DNA from: Candidatus Scatousia excrementipullorum
GTDB taxonomy: Bacteria; Cyanobacteriota; Vampirovibrionia; Gastranaerophilales; Gastranaerophilaceae
Assembly: GCA_017694215.1 (NCBI GenBank)
Contig: JADIND010000124.1
Span: forward strand, 1-10,709
Direction: 5' to 3'
Length of the DNA stretch: 10,709 bases
Program-made: the position numbers and the translations under genes
Part shown: positions 1 through 5,919 of the stretch, one piece after another
How the letters are laid out: every line of letters starts with the position of its first letter
Numbering within the stretch: the stretch's first letter is position 1
Notes under the pieces: generated by a model
Database searches by the model: none
What the model was told of the DNA's origin: nothing
Seen by the model: only the letters and a program-made list of their open reading frames with translations

Positions 1-86
1 GGGTTAGGGAGAGGGGGCGAACATAAAAAGTGAGGCAGAGCCCTGGCCCCCTTTTTTAAAGGGGGAAGCGAAGGGGGATTTTCCTC
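1..86 (+). repeat. Repeat module C, left-truncated by the window edge
   Basis: The window opens inside a repeat. This stretch matches 2797-2883 closely, with a few substitutions and one small indel. It carries G-rich runs (GGGTTAGGGAGAGGGGGCG) and a C5/G5 hairpin (CCCCC TTTTTTAAA GGGGG) followed by GAAGGGGGATTTTCCTC, and it abuts element A at 87. The last ~17 bases of the module recur inverted at 9963-9979, again touching an A element. It is non-coding and its function is unknown. The part of the module left of the G-run, seen at 2779-2796, lies outside the window. Confidence 0.8.
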
Positions 87-192
87 ATGTCATTCTGAAA
101 CATTAACCGCTGCGGCTCACGAAAATTGTGACTGTTCAGAATTTCTCTATTTGTGATAATTAAGAGATCCTGAAATAAATTCAGGATGACAT
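87..192 (+). repeat. Repeat element A, copy 1 (106 bp)
   Basis: The element is bounded by imperfect inverted termini ATGTCATTCTGAA and TTCAGGATGACAT. Inside are two hairpins in tandem: a left one built on TCTGAAAC / GTTCAGA and a right one on TCCTGAA / TTCAGGA. It is 106 bp long, exactly like the copies at 2884-2989 and 9857-9962 (inverted). By eye it differs from copy 2 at about 11 positions. It resembles the TCATCCTGAA...TTCAGGATGA palindromes that recur between genes in many bacterial genomes. No coding capacity is likely. Confidence 0.85.
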
Positions 193-218
193 GTTGCGTC
201 GGCTGATGATAGCGGAGT

Positions 219-247
219 GTCAAAGAACCCTCCGGCACTAAGTGCCT
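219..247 (+). repeat. Partial repeat module D next to the luxR-type gene stop
   Basis: GTCAAAGAACCCTCCGG followed by GGCACTAAGTGCC corresponds to the left part of module D, intact at 2708-2771 and 9781-9843. The CCTCCC/GGGAGG hairpin of D is missing. The GGCACTAAGTGCC palindrome (234-246) lies one base beyond the stop codon of the minus-strand HTH gene and could form a small 3' hairpin on its transcript. It lacks a following T-run in that direction, so I do not call it a Rho-independent terminator. Confidence 0.6.
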
Positions 248-469
248 TTATATAATATTTAATTTGGCAAGAATGGCAATAGCTTGGGTTCTGTTTCGTG
301 CATCGGTTTTTGCAATAATTTTTCTCATACGGTTTTTAACCGTATGTATGCTCATATGCAAAGTTTGGGCAATATCTGTACAGCTCCAGCCGTTTGCAAT
401 AAAGCGTGCAACTTCCAGTTCTTCAAAACTTATTTCTAATGCACACGGTTTATTGTTTTTCTTATCCAT
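248..469 (-). CDS. Stand-alone LuxR/GerE-type helix-turn-helix protein (73 aa)
   Basis: This small DNA-binding protein consists of almost nothing but a LuxR/GerE output domain. Residues ~14-70 show the family pattern: an E-x-E-V-A-R-F-I-A-N-G start, the helix-turn-helix around DIAQTLHMSIHTVKNRMRKI, and a final helix TQAIAIL. There is no receiver or ligand domain. The ATG at 469 overlaps the stop of the upstream response regulator by 8 nt (ATGGATAA), and GAGG sits 6 nt before it, so translation is probably coupled. By context it may be the transcriptional output of the kinase/regulator pair encoded before it, whose response regulator has no DNA-binding domain. That link is inference. It could equally act on its own as a small regulator. 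Confidence 0.85.
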   Translation of the reverse strand: MDKKNNKPCALEISFEELEVARFIANGWSCTDIAQTLHMSIHTVKNRMRKIIAKTDARNRTQAIAILAKLNII

Positions 470-1766
470 TGAATTCCTCTACCATCTTTTCTACCCATTT
501 TATCATTCCGGAAATGTCATAAGGTTTTGGCAAATACAAATCGGCTCCGGTATTTAATATAGCTTCTTTATTATGAAAAATTGAGGTGACAATAAGTTTT
601 GATTTTTTATAAAATTCGTCATTTTTTATTAAACTGCATGTATCAAGTCCTTTTTGAAGTGTTTCACGGCCGGTATCAAAAATAACTACAGCCGGAACCT
701 GCAATGAGGTTTCCGGACGGTTGAATTCGTTTAAGGTTTCAACCTTATACCCCTGCATATTTAAAATTGTTGATAACAGAACGACCATAGCCTCATCAGG
801 CTCAATAATCAGAACTCTGTTATTATAATTTTGTTCTTCAACGGAATTTTCTCCGGCAAGTCTGGTTCGTTCTGTTAAATATGAAGATTTTCCGCTTAAT
901 TTTGCAATGTTATGAATATTTATTGCCGCAGTTGTGACATCCTGAATGTTTTTAAACTTTCTGACATCGGAAGTTATTATGCCTATTGTCGTATACATAA
1001 ATTCAGAACGCCGTCCGGCCAGTTCATCTCCGTGCATCATAATATATCCGCGTTGCAAATCAGCTTTTGTGTAAAATTTTCTCACAACAGTATCAAATGC
1101 AAAGATTAAAAAGTTTGCAAGTTTGTCAGCCTTATACGAATTTGTTATCACCAGAAATCCGTCTTCCGACAAGCTTCCCAGAAAATCTTCGCCGTTTATT
1201 GCAGAAGTAATAATTGCCGAATATGTTTTCAACAGCTTATCGGAGGCGAGTTCAGTGTATGTATCTCTGTAATTTTTAAAATTCTCTATTGTTATATACA
1301 GGCAGGCGAACTCTTTTCCTGAATTTATGGCACGTTTTATTGAACGCAGTGAATAATTTTCATTCGGCAGAAGTTTTCGCATGTCAAGATTAGATTCCAA
1401 TTCCCTACGCAGGTGGGCTTTTATCCGCATTAAAAATTCATCGGAATTAACAGGCTCACTGATAAAATCATCGGCACCGTTTTCCAGTGCTTTTATTCTG
1501 TCATTTGCGTCAGCGGATTTGGACAGTGCAACGATTACGGGACGCATGTTGTAAGTTAAAGCTCTGATTTTTCTGCAATAATCCGAAATGTCACTGTCTA
1601 TGCTGTCTGAGATTAATATTAAATCAGGTTCGGTATCTTGAATTGTTTTGAGTGCGGAAATAATATTTTTTGAAATTATAACGGTTGATTGTTCGGTTTC
1701 AAGCAGTTTTTTATACTTGACCGAAAGTTCACGTCTTTTGTCGATTATCAATGTTACTGTCTGCAT
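462..1766 (-). CDS. Response regulator, REC - degenerate GGDEF - REC (434 aa)
   Basis: A multi-domain signalling protein without a DNA-binding domain. Residues 1-~122 form a receiver fold whose key residues are lost: Ser53 then Asp54 (LILISDSI) where the phospho-Asp is expected, and Glu104 (SEP) instead of the conserved Lys. Residues ~135-300 resemble a GGDEF domain (LYITIENFKNY, then GSLSEDGFLVIT), but the signature is SEDGF (200-204), so cyclase activity is unlikely. Residues ~316-434 are a second receiver that looks intact: Glu322/Asp324 acidic pocket, Asp364 phospho-acceptor (VVIFDT), Thr394/Ser395 and Lys414 (LPKP). I chose ATG 1766 because GAGG lies 5 nt upstream. A TTG at 1796 would add 10 residues and has no better support. 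It overlaps the kinase gene by 13 nt and the HTH gene by 8 nt. The likely partner is the adjacent kinase. Confidence 0.85.
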   Translation of the reverse strand: MQTVTLIIDKRRELSVKYKKLLETEQSTVIISKNIISALKTIQDTEPDLILISDSIDSDISDYCRKIRALTYNMRPVIVALSKSADANDRIKALENGADDFISEPVNSDEFLMRIKAHLRRELESNLDMRKLLPNENYSLRSIKRAINSGKEFACLYITIENFKNYRDTYTELASDKLLKTYSAIITSAINGEDFLGSLSEDGFLVITNSYKADKLANFLIFAFDTVVRKFYTKADLQRGYIMMHGDELAGRRSEFMYTTIGIITSDVRKFKNIQDVTTAAINIHNIAKLSGKSSYLTERTRLAGENSVEEQNYNNRVLIIEPDEAMVVLLSTILNMQGYKVETLNEFNRPETSLQVPAVVIFDTGRETLQKGLDTCSLIKNDEFYKKSKLIVTSIFHNKEAILNTGADLYLPKPYDISGMIKWVEKMVEEFNG

Positions 1767-2485
1767 TTCAACCTCGCCTGCGTTTCTATGTTGCAAACCG
1801 GTAACTGAACTTCAAATGTTGTTTGATTATCGTTTGAACTGACAAAAATTTTCCCGTCCATTTTTTCAACCAGACTTCTTGTAATATAGAGTCCGAGCCC
1901 GCTGCCTTGAACTTTTCTGGTAAGAGGGTTGTCTATACGGGAAAACTTTTCAAATATTTTTTCATAATCTTCTTTGCTGATTCCGATGCCTGTATCCGTG
2001 ACTTTTATTGCAACGAATTCGCAATTATTACAGAAATCCGCAGAGATATGTATTGTGGAATTTTCGTTTGAATATTTTGCAGCATTTTCAATTAAATTTG
2101 TCATAATCTGCTGAAATCTGTCCCTGTCAACCAGAATTGTCGGAGTATCTGATTTGATATCAACTTCAAAAGTTTTGTCTTTATACTGGTTTTTGACAAT
2201 AGAAACAACTGTATTAATTACAGGTTTTATATCGGTTTCTTTATAAATAAAATTATCGTTAACAGAATGCAGTTTCGTGACTGAGAGCATGTTTTCGACA
2301 AGTTTTATCAGTCTGTTGGATTGTTCTTCTATTATTTTGAGGAATTTTTTTTTGCTTTCATCATCCAGTTTGTCCCATGAGGCGAGCATGGTTTGTGAGA
2401 ACCCTCTTATTGAAGTGAGAGGAGTTCTCAATTCATGGCTGACTGTAGAAATAAAATCTTCATAATTTTGTTCATTATCATTCAT
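1754..2485 (-). CDS. Soluble sensor-less histidine kinase (243 aa)
   Basis: This is a two-component histidine kinase reduced to its catalytic core. The H-box FISTVSHELRTPLTS places the phospho-accepting His at residue 17, followed by a HisKA dimerisation hairpin to ~75. The HATPase_c domain shows the N-box NLIENAAKYS (Asn134), G1 DTGIGI (164-169), F-box FEKFSRI (178-184) and G2 GSGLGL (194-199). No membrane segment, PAS, GAF or HAMP precedes the H-box, so the input must come from a partner protein or the kinase acts on cytosolic cues. The first usable start is ATG 2485, only 6 nt after a TATAAT box and without a ribosome binding site. The reading frame upstream contains no other start codon before a stop. 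It is the first gene of a three-gene operon with the response regulator and the HTH protein. Confidence 0.9.
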   Translation of the reverse strand: MNDNEQNYEDFISTVSHELRTPLTSIRGFSQTMLASWDKLDDESKKKFLKIIEEQSNRLIKLVENMLSVTKLHSVNDNFIYKETDIKPVINTVVSIVKNQYKDKTFEVDIKSDTPTILVDRDRFQQIMTNLIENAAKYSNENSTIHISADFCNNCEFVAIKVTDTGIGISKEDYEKIFEKFSRIDNPLTRKVQGSGLGLYITRSLVEKMDGKIFVSSNDNQTTFEVQLPVCNIETQARLKCRQ

Positions 2486-2491
2486 AATTAG

Positions 2492-2500
2492 ATTATAGCA
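2492..2500 (-). promoter_or_regulatory. Extended -10 promoter of the kinase operon (TGCTATAAT)
   Basis: On the minus strand the sequence reads TGCTATAATCTAATT directly before the kinase ATG. The perfect -10 hexamer with an upstream TG lies 6 nt from the start codon, which puts the expected transcription start at or within a base or two of the ATG. A weak -35-like GTCACA lies 17 nt further upstream. There is no Shine-Dalgarno sequence between them. The same nine bases at nearly the same distance precede the phosphoesterase gene (3966-3974). Confidence 0.6.
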
Positions 2501-2550
2501 GAATTTATAATTTTTGTGACAAACATAACATTAATTTAGCAAATTATTGC

Positions 2551-2582
2551 AAAAAAAAGCCGTCTTAGGAATAAGAACGGCT
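2551..2582 (-). terminator. Rho-independent terminator, minus strand
   Basis: On the minus strand AGCCGTTCTT, a six-base loop ATTCCT, and AAGACGGCT form a stem with one bulged base, followed at once by eight T residues. It ends transcription coming from the right, 66 bp before the kinase gene. No protein gene lies closer than the phosphoesterase 610 bp away, so it either ends that mRNA or, more likely, belongs to the candidate small RNA at 2551-2626. Confidence 0.75.
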
Positions 2583-2626
2583 ACCAGACTTGGGGAGGAG
2601 GTATGAAAAACTTGCGTTTTTCATAT
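2551..2626 (-). ncRNA. Candidate small RNA with an exposed C-rich loop between two hairpins
   Basis: Read on the minus strand, a perfect 10-bp hairpin (TATGAAAAAC / GTTTTTCATA, 2602-2625) is capped by GCAA, a GNRA tetraloop only on this strand. It is followed by an unpaired-looking stretch CCTCCTCCCCAAGTCTGGT (2583-2601) and then the terminator stem plus T8 (2551-2582). The layout (5' hairpin, single-stranded pyrimidine-rich segment complementary to Shine-Dalgarno sequences, terminator) resembles the cyanobacterial RNA Yfr1 and C-rich antisense sRNAs such as RoxS/RsaE, though the motif is not the same. The 5' end is not fixed. A TACAAA box (2633-2638) would give ~2626, and a TATTAT box (2665-2670) would give a ~105-nt RNA. 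Neither has a good -35. The alternative is the 3' UTR of the phosphoesterase mRNA. Confidence 0.45.
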
Positions 2627-2681
2627 CTATATTTTGTATTACGGAATACAGAAAAGAATCTTTAATAATAAGTATTAAATA

Positions 2682-2697
2682 TCCTCCAAACGGAGGA
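2682..2697. repeat. Short perfect hairpin TCCTCC-AAAC-GGAGGA
   Basis: A six-base-pair stem with a four-base loop. One arm on the minus strand, GGAGGA, is complementary to the CCTCCTCC segment of the candidate small RNA 80-100 bases downstream. If a transcript covers both, the two could pair alternatively. Nothing else in 2626-2707 is recognisable. Confidence 0.35.
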
Positions 2698-2707
2698 GAA
2701 GCGGCAA

Positions 2708-2771
2708 TACGATTGTGCAGTGTCGAAAAACCCTCCGGCACTTCGTGCCACCTCCCTTCATAAGGGAGGCA
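2708..2771 (+). repeat. Repeat module D, copy 2 (intact)
   Basis: It runs from TACGATTG through TCGAAAAACCCTCCGG to GGGAGGCA. It contains two adjacent hairpins: GGCAC-TTC-GTGCC (2737-2749) and CCTCCC-TTCATAA-GGGAGG (2751-2769). The same 63-64 bases occur inverted at 9781-9843, and the first part at 219-247. It is followed directly by module C. Confidence 0.75.
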
Positions 2772-2778
2772 TTATATT

Positions 2779-2883
2779 CCCTCGCCCTACGGGAGAGGGT
2801 TAGGGAGAGGGGGCGGACATAAAAAGTGCAACAAAGCCTTAGCCCCCTTTTATAAAGGGGGAAATGGAAGGGGGATTTTCCTC
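2779..2883 (+). repeat. Repeat module C, copy 2 (full)
   Basis: It begins with a near-palindrome CCCTCGCCC-TAC-GGGAGAGGG (2779-2799), continues with TTAGGGAGAGGGGGCGGACAT and a C5/G5 hairpin around 2845-2863, and ends GGAAGGGGGATTTTCCTC against element A. Window positions 1-86 are a second copy lacking the first palindrome. It is G-rich relative to the AT-rich surroundings. Confidence 0.75.
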
Positions 2884-2989
2884 ATGTCATTCTGAAACAT
2901 TAACCGTTGCGGCTTACGGGAATTATGACTGTTCAGAATCTCTTTATTTGTAATAATTAAGAGATCCTGAAACCAGTTCAGGATGACAT
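2884..2989 (+). repeat. Repeat element A, copy 2 (106 bp)
   Basis: Same termini (ATGTCATTCTGAA / TTCAGGATGACAT), same two internal hairpins and same 106-bp length as copy 1 at 87-192. About 11 substitutions and no gaps separate the two by eye. As in copy 1, module C lies immediately upstream. Confidence 0.85.
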
Positions 2990-3016
2990 GGGGTGACGGT
3001 TGTGAGACTACACAAA

Positions 3017-3085
3017 GTAGGTTGTGGTAAATTTTAATTTACCACAACAAAAATGTTTCGGTAATCAGAGATTACCAAAACCTAC
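3017..3085 (+). repeat. Repeat element B, copy 1 (69-bp double hairpin)
   Basis: Flanked by GTAGGTT and AACCTAC. The first hairpin pairs GTTGTGGTAAATT with AATTTACCACAAC over a TT loop. The second pairs GGTAATC with GATTACC over AGA. The copy at 9509-9577 is the reverse complement with one mismatch by eye. Both copies are followed, ~30-40 bp away on the same side, by TACGCTTTCAGGATGACA (3119-3136 here), a half-site of the A-type palindrome. Confidence 0.85.
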
Positions 3086-3193
3086 ATTACTTGAAAAATA
3101 AAGTTTCGCCTATAGGCTTTACGCTTTCAGGATGACAGGTTGCTACGACAGTGCAATTACGCTGTATTAAAAACCATAAGATATCTTTTATTT

Positions 3194-3958
3194 TTATTCA
3201 AATTCAATAACAACAATTTCCGGCAGGCAGTTGAACCTCAAAGGCAGAATGCTTGTCCCTAAGCCTTTTGAAACAAACAGTTTCCCGCCCTTTGTTTCAA
3301 AAAATCCGTATGCATATTTGGTACCGTACTTTGATGGAACCACCAGAGGTTTATGTAACACAACCTGACCGCCATGGGTGTGTCCGGCAAGAGTCAAAAT
3401 AGCATTTTGAGGAAGTTTTTCTATTATGTCAGGAGTATGCGTCAGTAGAATAACAGGATTTTTAGCCCCTGCGATTGCCTTTTCAATATCAGGATTGGCT
3501 GTCTGCAAGTCCTCAACACCCGCAACAGTAAAGGTTTCAAAATTTTTGTTTTTATTTTCCAGAACCTCAATCCCGTTTTGTTCAAAAAGTTCAATAATTT
3601 CACGTCGTCCCTGCCAGCCGTCATGATTTCCCATTACAGCAAAAGTTCCGTATTTTGAATGCATTTTTGCAAATTCTTTTGCAATTATTTCTATATTTAA
3701 ATTTGCTCCCTTTTTATGCCCGTTAACATAATCCCCGCCGAGCAGAATTATATCTGCCTGCTGTTTGTTTACAGCTCTGACAAGTCTTTTAAGTCTGTAA
3801 ATTTCATAAGGTTTAAAATGAAAATCTGATGCAAAAACGAGTTTCAAACCTGATAATTTTTCGGATTTTATCTTCAGATGCTTTACTGTAAGAATGTTAG
3901 GCTCAATGATAACCGAATATAACAACAGCAAACAAAAAATAATTAACAAAAATTTCAT
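3194..3958 (-). CDS. YkuE/YaeI-like membrane-anchored metallophosphoesterase (254 aa)
   Basis: A calcineurin-type metallophosphoesterase that hydrolyses a phosphoester with a two-metal centre. All five blocks of the fold are visible: SDFHF (Asp45, His47), GGDYV (Asp76), GNHD (Asn111, His112), LLTHTPD (His174) and GHTHGGQ (His193, His195). The C-terminal GLGTSILPLRFNCLPEI matches the ending typical of the YkuE/YaeI subfamily. Residues 1-18 are a hydrophobic signal-anchor, so the catalytic domain is membrane-bound and probably faces outward. The substrate cannot be read from the sequence; related enzymes are linked to the cell envelope and lipids. Length is normal. The start ATG has no ribosome binding site and lies 7 nt after an extended -10. 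An in-frame TAA just upstream excludes a longer form. It diverges from aroK. Confidence 0.9.
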   Translation of the reverse strand: MKFLLIIFCLLLLYSVIIEPNILTVKHLKIKSEKLSGLKLVFASDFHFKPYEIYRLKRLVRAVNKQQADIILLGGDYVNGHKKGANLNIEIIAKEFAKMHSKYGTFAVMGNHDGWQGRREIIELFEQNGIEVLENKNKNFETFTVAGVEDLQTANPDIEKAIAGAKNPVILLTHTPDIIEKLPQNAILTLAGHTHGGQVVLHKPLVVPSKYGTKYAYGFFETKGGKLFVSKGLGTSILPLRFNCLPEIVVIEFE

Positions 3959-3965
3959 ACGGTAT

Positions 3966-3974
3966 ATTATAGCA
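3966..3974 (-). promoter_or_regulatory. Extended -10 promoter of the metallophosphoesterase gene (TGCTATAAT)
   Basis: Minus-strand TGCTATAATATACCGT immediately precedes the ATG at 3958. The expected transcription start, about 7 nt after the hexamer, coincides with the start codon and leaves no room for a Shine-Dalgarno site. No convincing -35 lies 16-18 nt upstream, consistent with an extended -10 promoter. Confidence 0.55.
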
Positions 3975-4039
3975 TAAATATTTGTTGTAATATAAAATCA
4001 GAATAGAGATTGACATATTTAAGTCGGGTAAAGAGTCTG

Positions 4040-4552
4040 ATGAAAAACAATATCGGTTTTGTAGGCATGATGGGCAGCGGTAAGACAACCATCGCCAGAG
4101 AATTAAACAGAGTTTTGAAGGATTATACTTTTGTTGATATTGATGCTGAAATCGAAAAAGGTTCCGGCAAAAAAATATCAGAAATTTTTCTAAGATTTGG
4201 CGAGCCCCGTTTCAGAATGCTGGAAAGTGAAAAAATAAGAAAATTTCTCGCCGGCAAAAAACAAATTATCTCATTCGGCGGCGGTGCTTTTGAGGATGAA
4301 TTTAACAGAGAAATTATTCTGAAAAACTGTCTTACGATTTATTTGAAAGCCTCTCCGGAGGAAATTTTTAATCGCATAAAAGCAGAAACTCACAGACCGC
4401 TCCTTTCAAAAAACTTTTCTATTGAAAGGATAAAAGAAATCCTGAGAAAACGCGAAACGAATTATCAAAAAGCTGATACAGTAATTGACACAACGGGCAA
4501 ATCCCCTTATGATATAGTTGTAGAAATCCTGAAGGTCATAAGAAATGGTTAA
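4040..4552 (+). CDS. aroK: Shikimate kinase (170 aa)
   Basis: It phosphorylates shikimate to shikimate 3-phosphate with ATP in the cytosolic shikimate pathway leading to chorismate. Walker A is GMMGSGKTT (9-17). The shikimate-contacting DID (33-35), FGEPRFRMLES (Arg58), GGGAF (80-84), the lid arginine in HRPLL (Arg119) and the RETNY segment (138-142) all match the family, and the length is typical. I chose ATG 4040 because it puts the P-loop at residue 9, the usual distance. A TTG at 4010 would add ten residues absent from typical members, and its TTGACA could instead be a chance -35 match. No strong Shine-Dalgarno precedes the ATG. Its stop overlaps the aroB start by 8 nt (ATGGTTAA), so the pair is co-transcribed and translationally coupled. 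Confidence 0.93.
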   Translation: MKNNIGFVGMMGSGKTTIARELNRVLKDYTFVDIDAEIEKGSGKKISEIFLRFGEPRFRMLESEKIRKFLAGKKQIISFGGGAFEDEFNREIILKNCLTIYLKASPEEIFNRIKAETHRPLLSKNFSIERIKEILRKRETNYQKADTVIDTTGKSPYDIVVEILKVIRNG

Positions 4553-5609
4553 CGTTTCAATAAAAATCAGAGAAAAAGAAAAATCTTATCCGGTAATTAT
4601 CAGCCGAAATGATGTTTCCGAAATAAAAGAAAAAATTCATAAATATACAAGAGGCAAAAAAATTCTTGTGGTAATTTCCGAAAAAGTAAACAGACTTTAC
4701 GGAAAAAAACTTGGATTTCAAAAAGATGAAATTTTCGTTTTAAAAGACGGAGAAGAACAGAAAAATTTTAAAAATTATAAAAAAATTCTGCAAAAAGCTT
4801 TGAAATTACAGCTTACAAGAAACGATACAATAATTGCAATCGGCGGCGGAGTCGCAGGAGATATTACAGGCTTTGCGGCTTCGACTTATATGCGGGGAAT
4901 AGATTATATTCAAATCCCGACAACACTCCTTGCCTGTGTTGACAGTTCCGTCGGAGGAAAAACAGGTATTGATACGGATTTTGGCAAAAATTTAATCGGT
5001 TCTTTTTATCAGCCGAAAGCCGTTTTGATTTACACGGATTTTTTAAAGACTCTGGATGACAGACAGTTCAAAACAGGACTTGGTGAAGTTGTTAAGTATA
5101 CTTTTATTGAAAAAAGCTGCAAGTGTGAAGAAGAATTGAATCTTACAAATTTTTTAAATGAAAATACTCAAAACGTTCTTGCCGGAAATCCGGAGATTTT
5201 GACTCAACTAATCGAAATTTGCATAAAATTAAAAGCTTCCGTAGTGGAACATGACGAAAAAGAAAGCGGATTACGTAAAATTTTGAATTTCGGACACACA
5301 TACGGTCACGCCGTTGAAAAATTTACTAAATATAAAAAATATACTCACGGGGAAGCCGTGGTGAAAGGTATGGAATTTGCATTTAACCTCGCTGTAAAAA
5401 AGAATTTGATAGATGTTAACTACAAATACTTTGCGGATGATGTCATTAAAAAGTTTCATTTTAGAAAAATTCCAGACTATCCGCTTGAAAAATTAATTAC
5501 TATAATGAAAATGGATAAAAAAGCAGAGTTTGATAAAATTACTTTTATATTACCGACTGATTACTCACAGGTTGCAGAATATAAGCTTTCAGAAGATGAA
5601 TTGAAATAG
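4545..5609 (+). CDS. aroB: 3-Dehydroquinate synthase (354 aa)
   Basis: It converts 3-deoxy-D-arabino-heptulosonate 7-phosphate to 3-dehydroquinate, the second step of the shikimate pathway, using NAD+ and a divalent metal. The nucleotide-binding IGGGVAGDITGFAAST (99-114), the PTTLLACVDSSVGGKTG block (125-141) and GEVVKY (180-185) are all present. The metal ligands are Glu181, His251 (FGHTYGHAVE) and His268 (HGEAVVKGM). Length is normal. Start ATG 4545 has AAGG about ten bases upstream and overlaps the aroK stop. No clear terminator follows, so read-through into the downstream AT-rich spacer is possible. Confidence 0.95.
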   Translation: MVNVSIKIREKEKSYPVIISRNDVSEIKEKIHKYTRGKKILVVISEKVNRLYGKKLGFQKDEIFVLKDGEEQKNFKNYKKILQKALKLQLTRNDTIIAIGGGVAGDITGFAASTYMRGIDYIQIPTTLLACVDSSVGGKTGIDTDFGKNLIGSFYQPKAVLIYTDFLKTLDDRQFKTGLGEVVKYTFIEKSCKCEEELNLTNFLNENTQNVLAGNPEILTQLIEICIKLKASVVEHDEKESGLRKILNFGHTYGHAVEKFTKYKKYTHGEAVVKGMEFAFNLAVKKNLIDVNYKYFADDVIKKFHFRKIPDYPLEKLITIMKMDKKAEFDKITFILPTDYSQVAEYKLSEDELK

Positions 5610-5919
5610 TCATAAAAGATTTTTACCCGCATAATTTTTAAGAAATATTAATCAAAAAATTTTATATTAACTATAAAATTTATATACCGAACAAAAATCG
5701 TATTTAAAAACTTCAAAACCTGAAAGCGTGTAATATCAACACTTTTGCCCTGCTGAAATCATTAAGTTTTGTAAAATTTACTACATCTATAGTATTATTT
5801 TTAAAGAAAAACACTCCAAAAAATGATATAATATAAGTGGAGAGAAAAATATATAATCTACATAGCCAATAATCATATTTTGTATATATAATATCCAAAA
5901 TAGAAAGGCGAAAAAGAAA
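5610..5919. other. AT-rich non-coding spacer between aroB and the R3H ATPase gene
   Basis: No credible gene lies here on either strand. Visible structure: an all-AT perfect inverted repeat AAATTTTATA-TTAAC-TATAAAATTT (5657-5681) with no T-run after it, and several -10-like boxes in the plus direction (TATTAT 5793-5798, TATAAT 5827-5832, 5852-5857 and 5887-5892). None of the repeat modules seen elsewhere in the window is present. The long leader before 5920 may be regulatory, but I recognise no riboswitch in it. Confidence 0.6.
5824..5832 (+). promoter_or_regulatory. Likely extended -10 promoter for the R3H/AAA ATPase gene
   Basis: TGATATAAT gives a perfect -10 hexamer with the TG extension, implying a transcript starting near 5839 with an ~80-nt leader. 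The position 17 nt upstream has no good -35. An alternative is TTGTAA (5769-5774), an 18-nt spacer, and TATTAT (5793-5798). Two further TATAAT matches at 5852 and 5887 lack TG or -35 support and may only reflect AT richness. Confidence 0.4.

Noticed and set aside
56..238. Minus-strand 60-aa reading frame containing VILNLFQDLL
   Set aside because: It is the translation of repeat element A and flanking modules. Frames of this kind are a common artefact of TCATCCTGAA palindromes and have no ribosome binding site or domain.
2603..2665. Plus-strand 20-codon frame MKNLRFSYLYF... after GGGGAGGAGGT
   Set aside because: The AGGAGGT sits directly on the ATG, which is too close for normal initiation, and the start codon is buried in a perfect hairpin. 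The purine run is better explained as the complement of the C-rich part of a minus-strand RNA. A leader peptide is not fully excluded.
4010..4039. TTG start giving aroK ten extra residues, or TTGACA here as a -35 box
   Set aside because: The extension is not typical of shikimate kinases and the ATG at 4040 puts the P-loop at residue 9. No -10 lies 16-18 nt after TTGACA.
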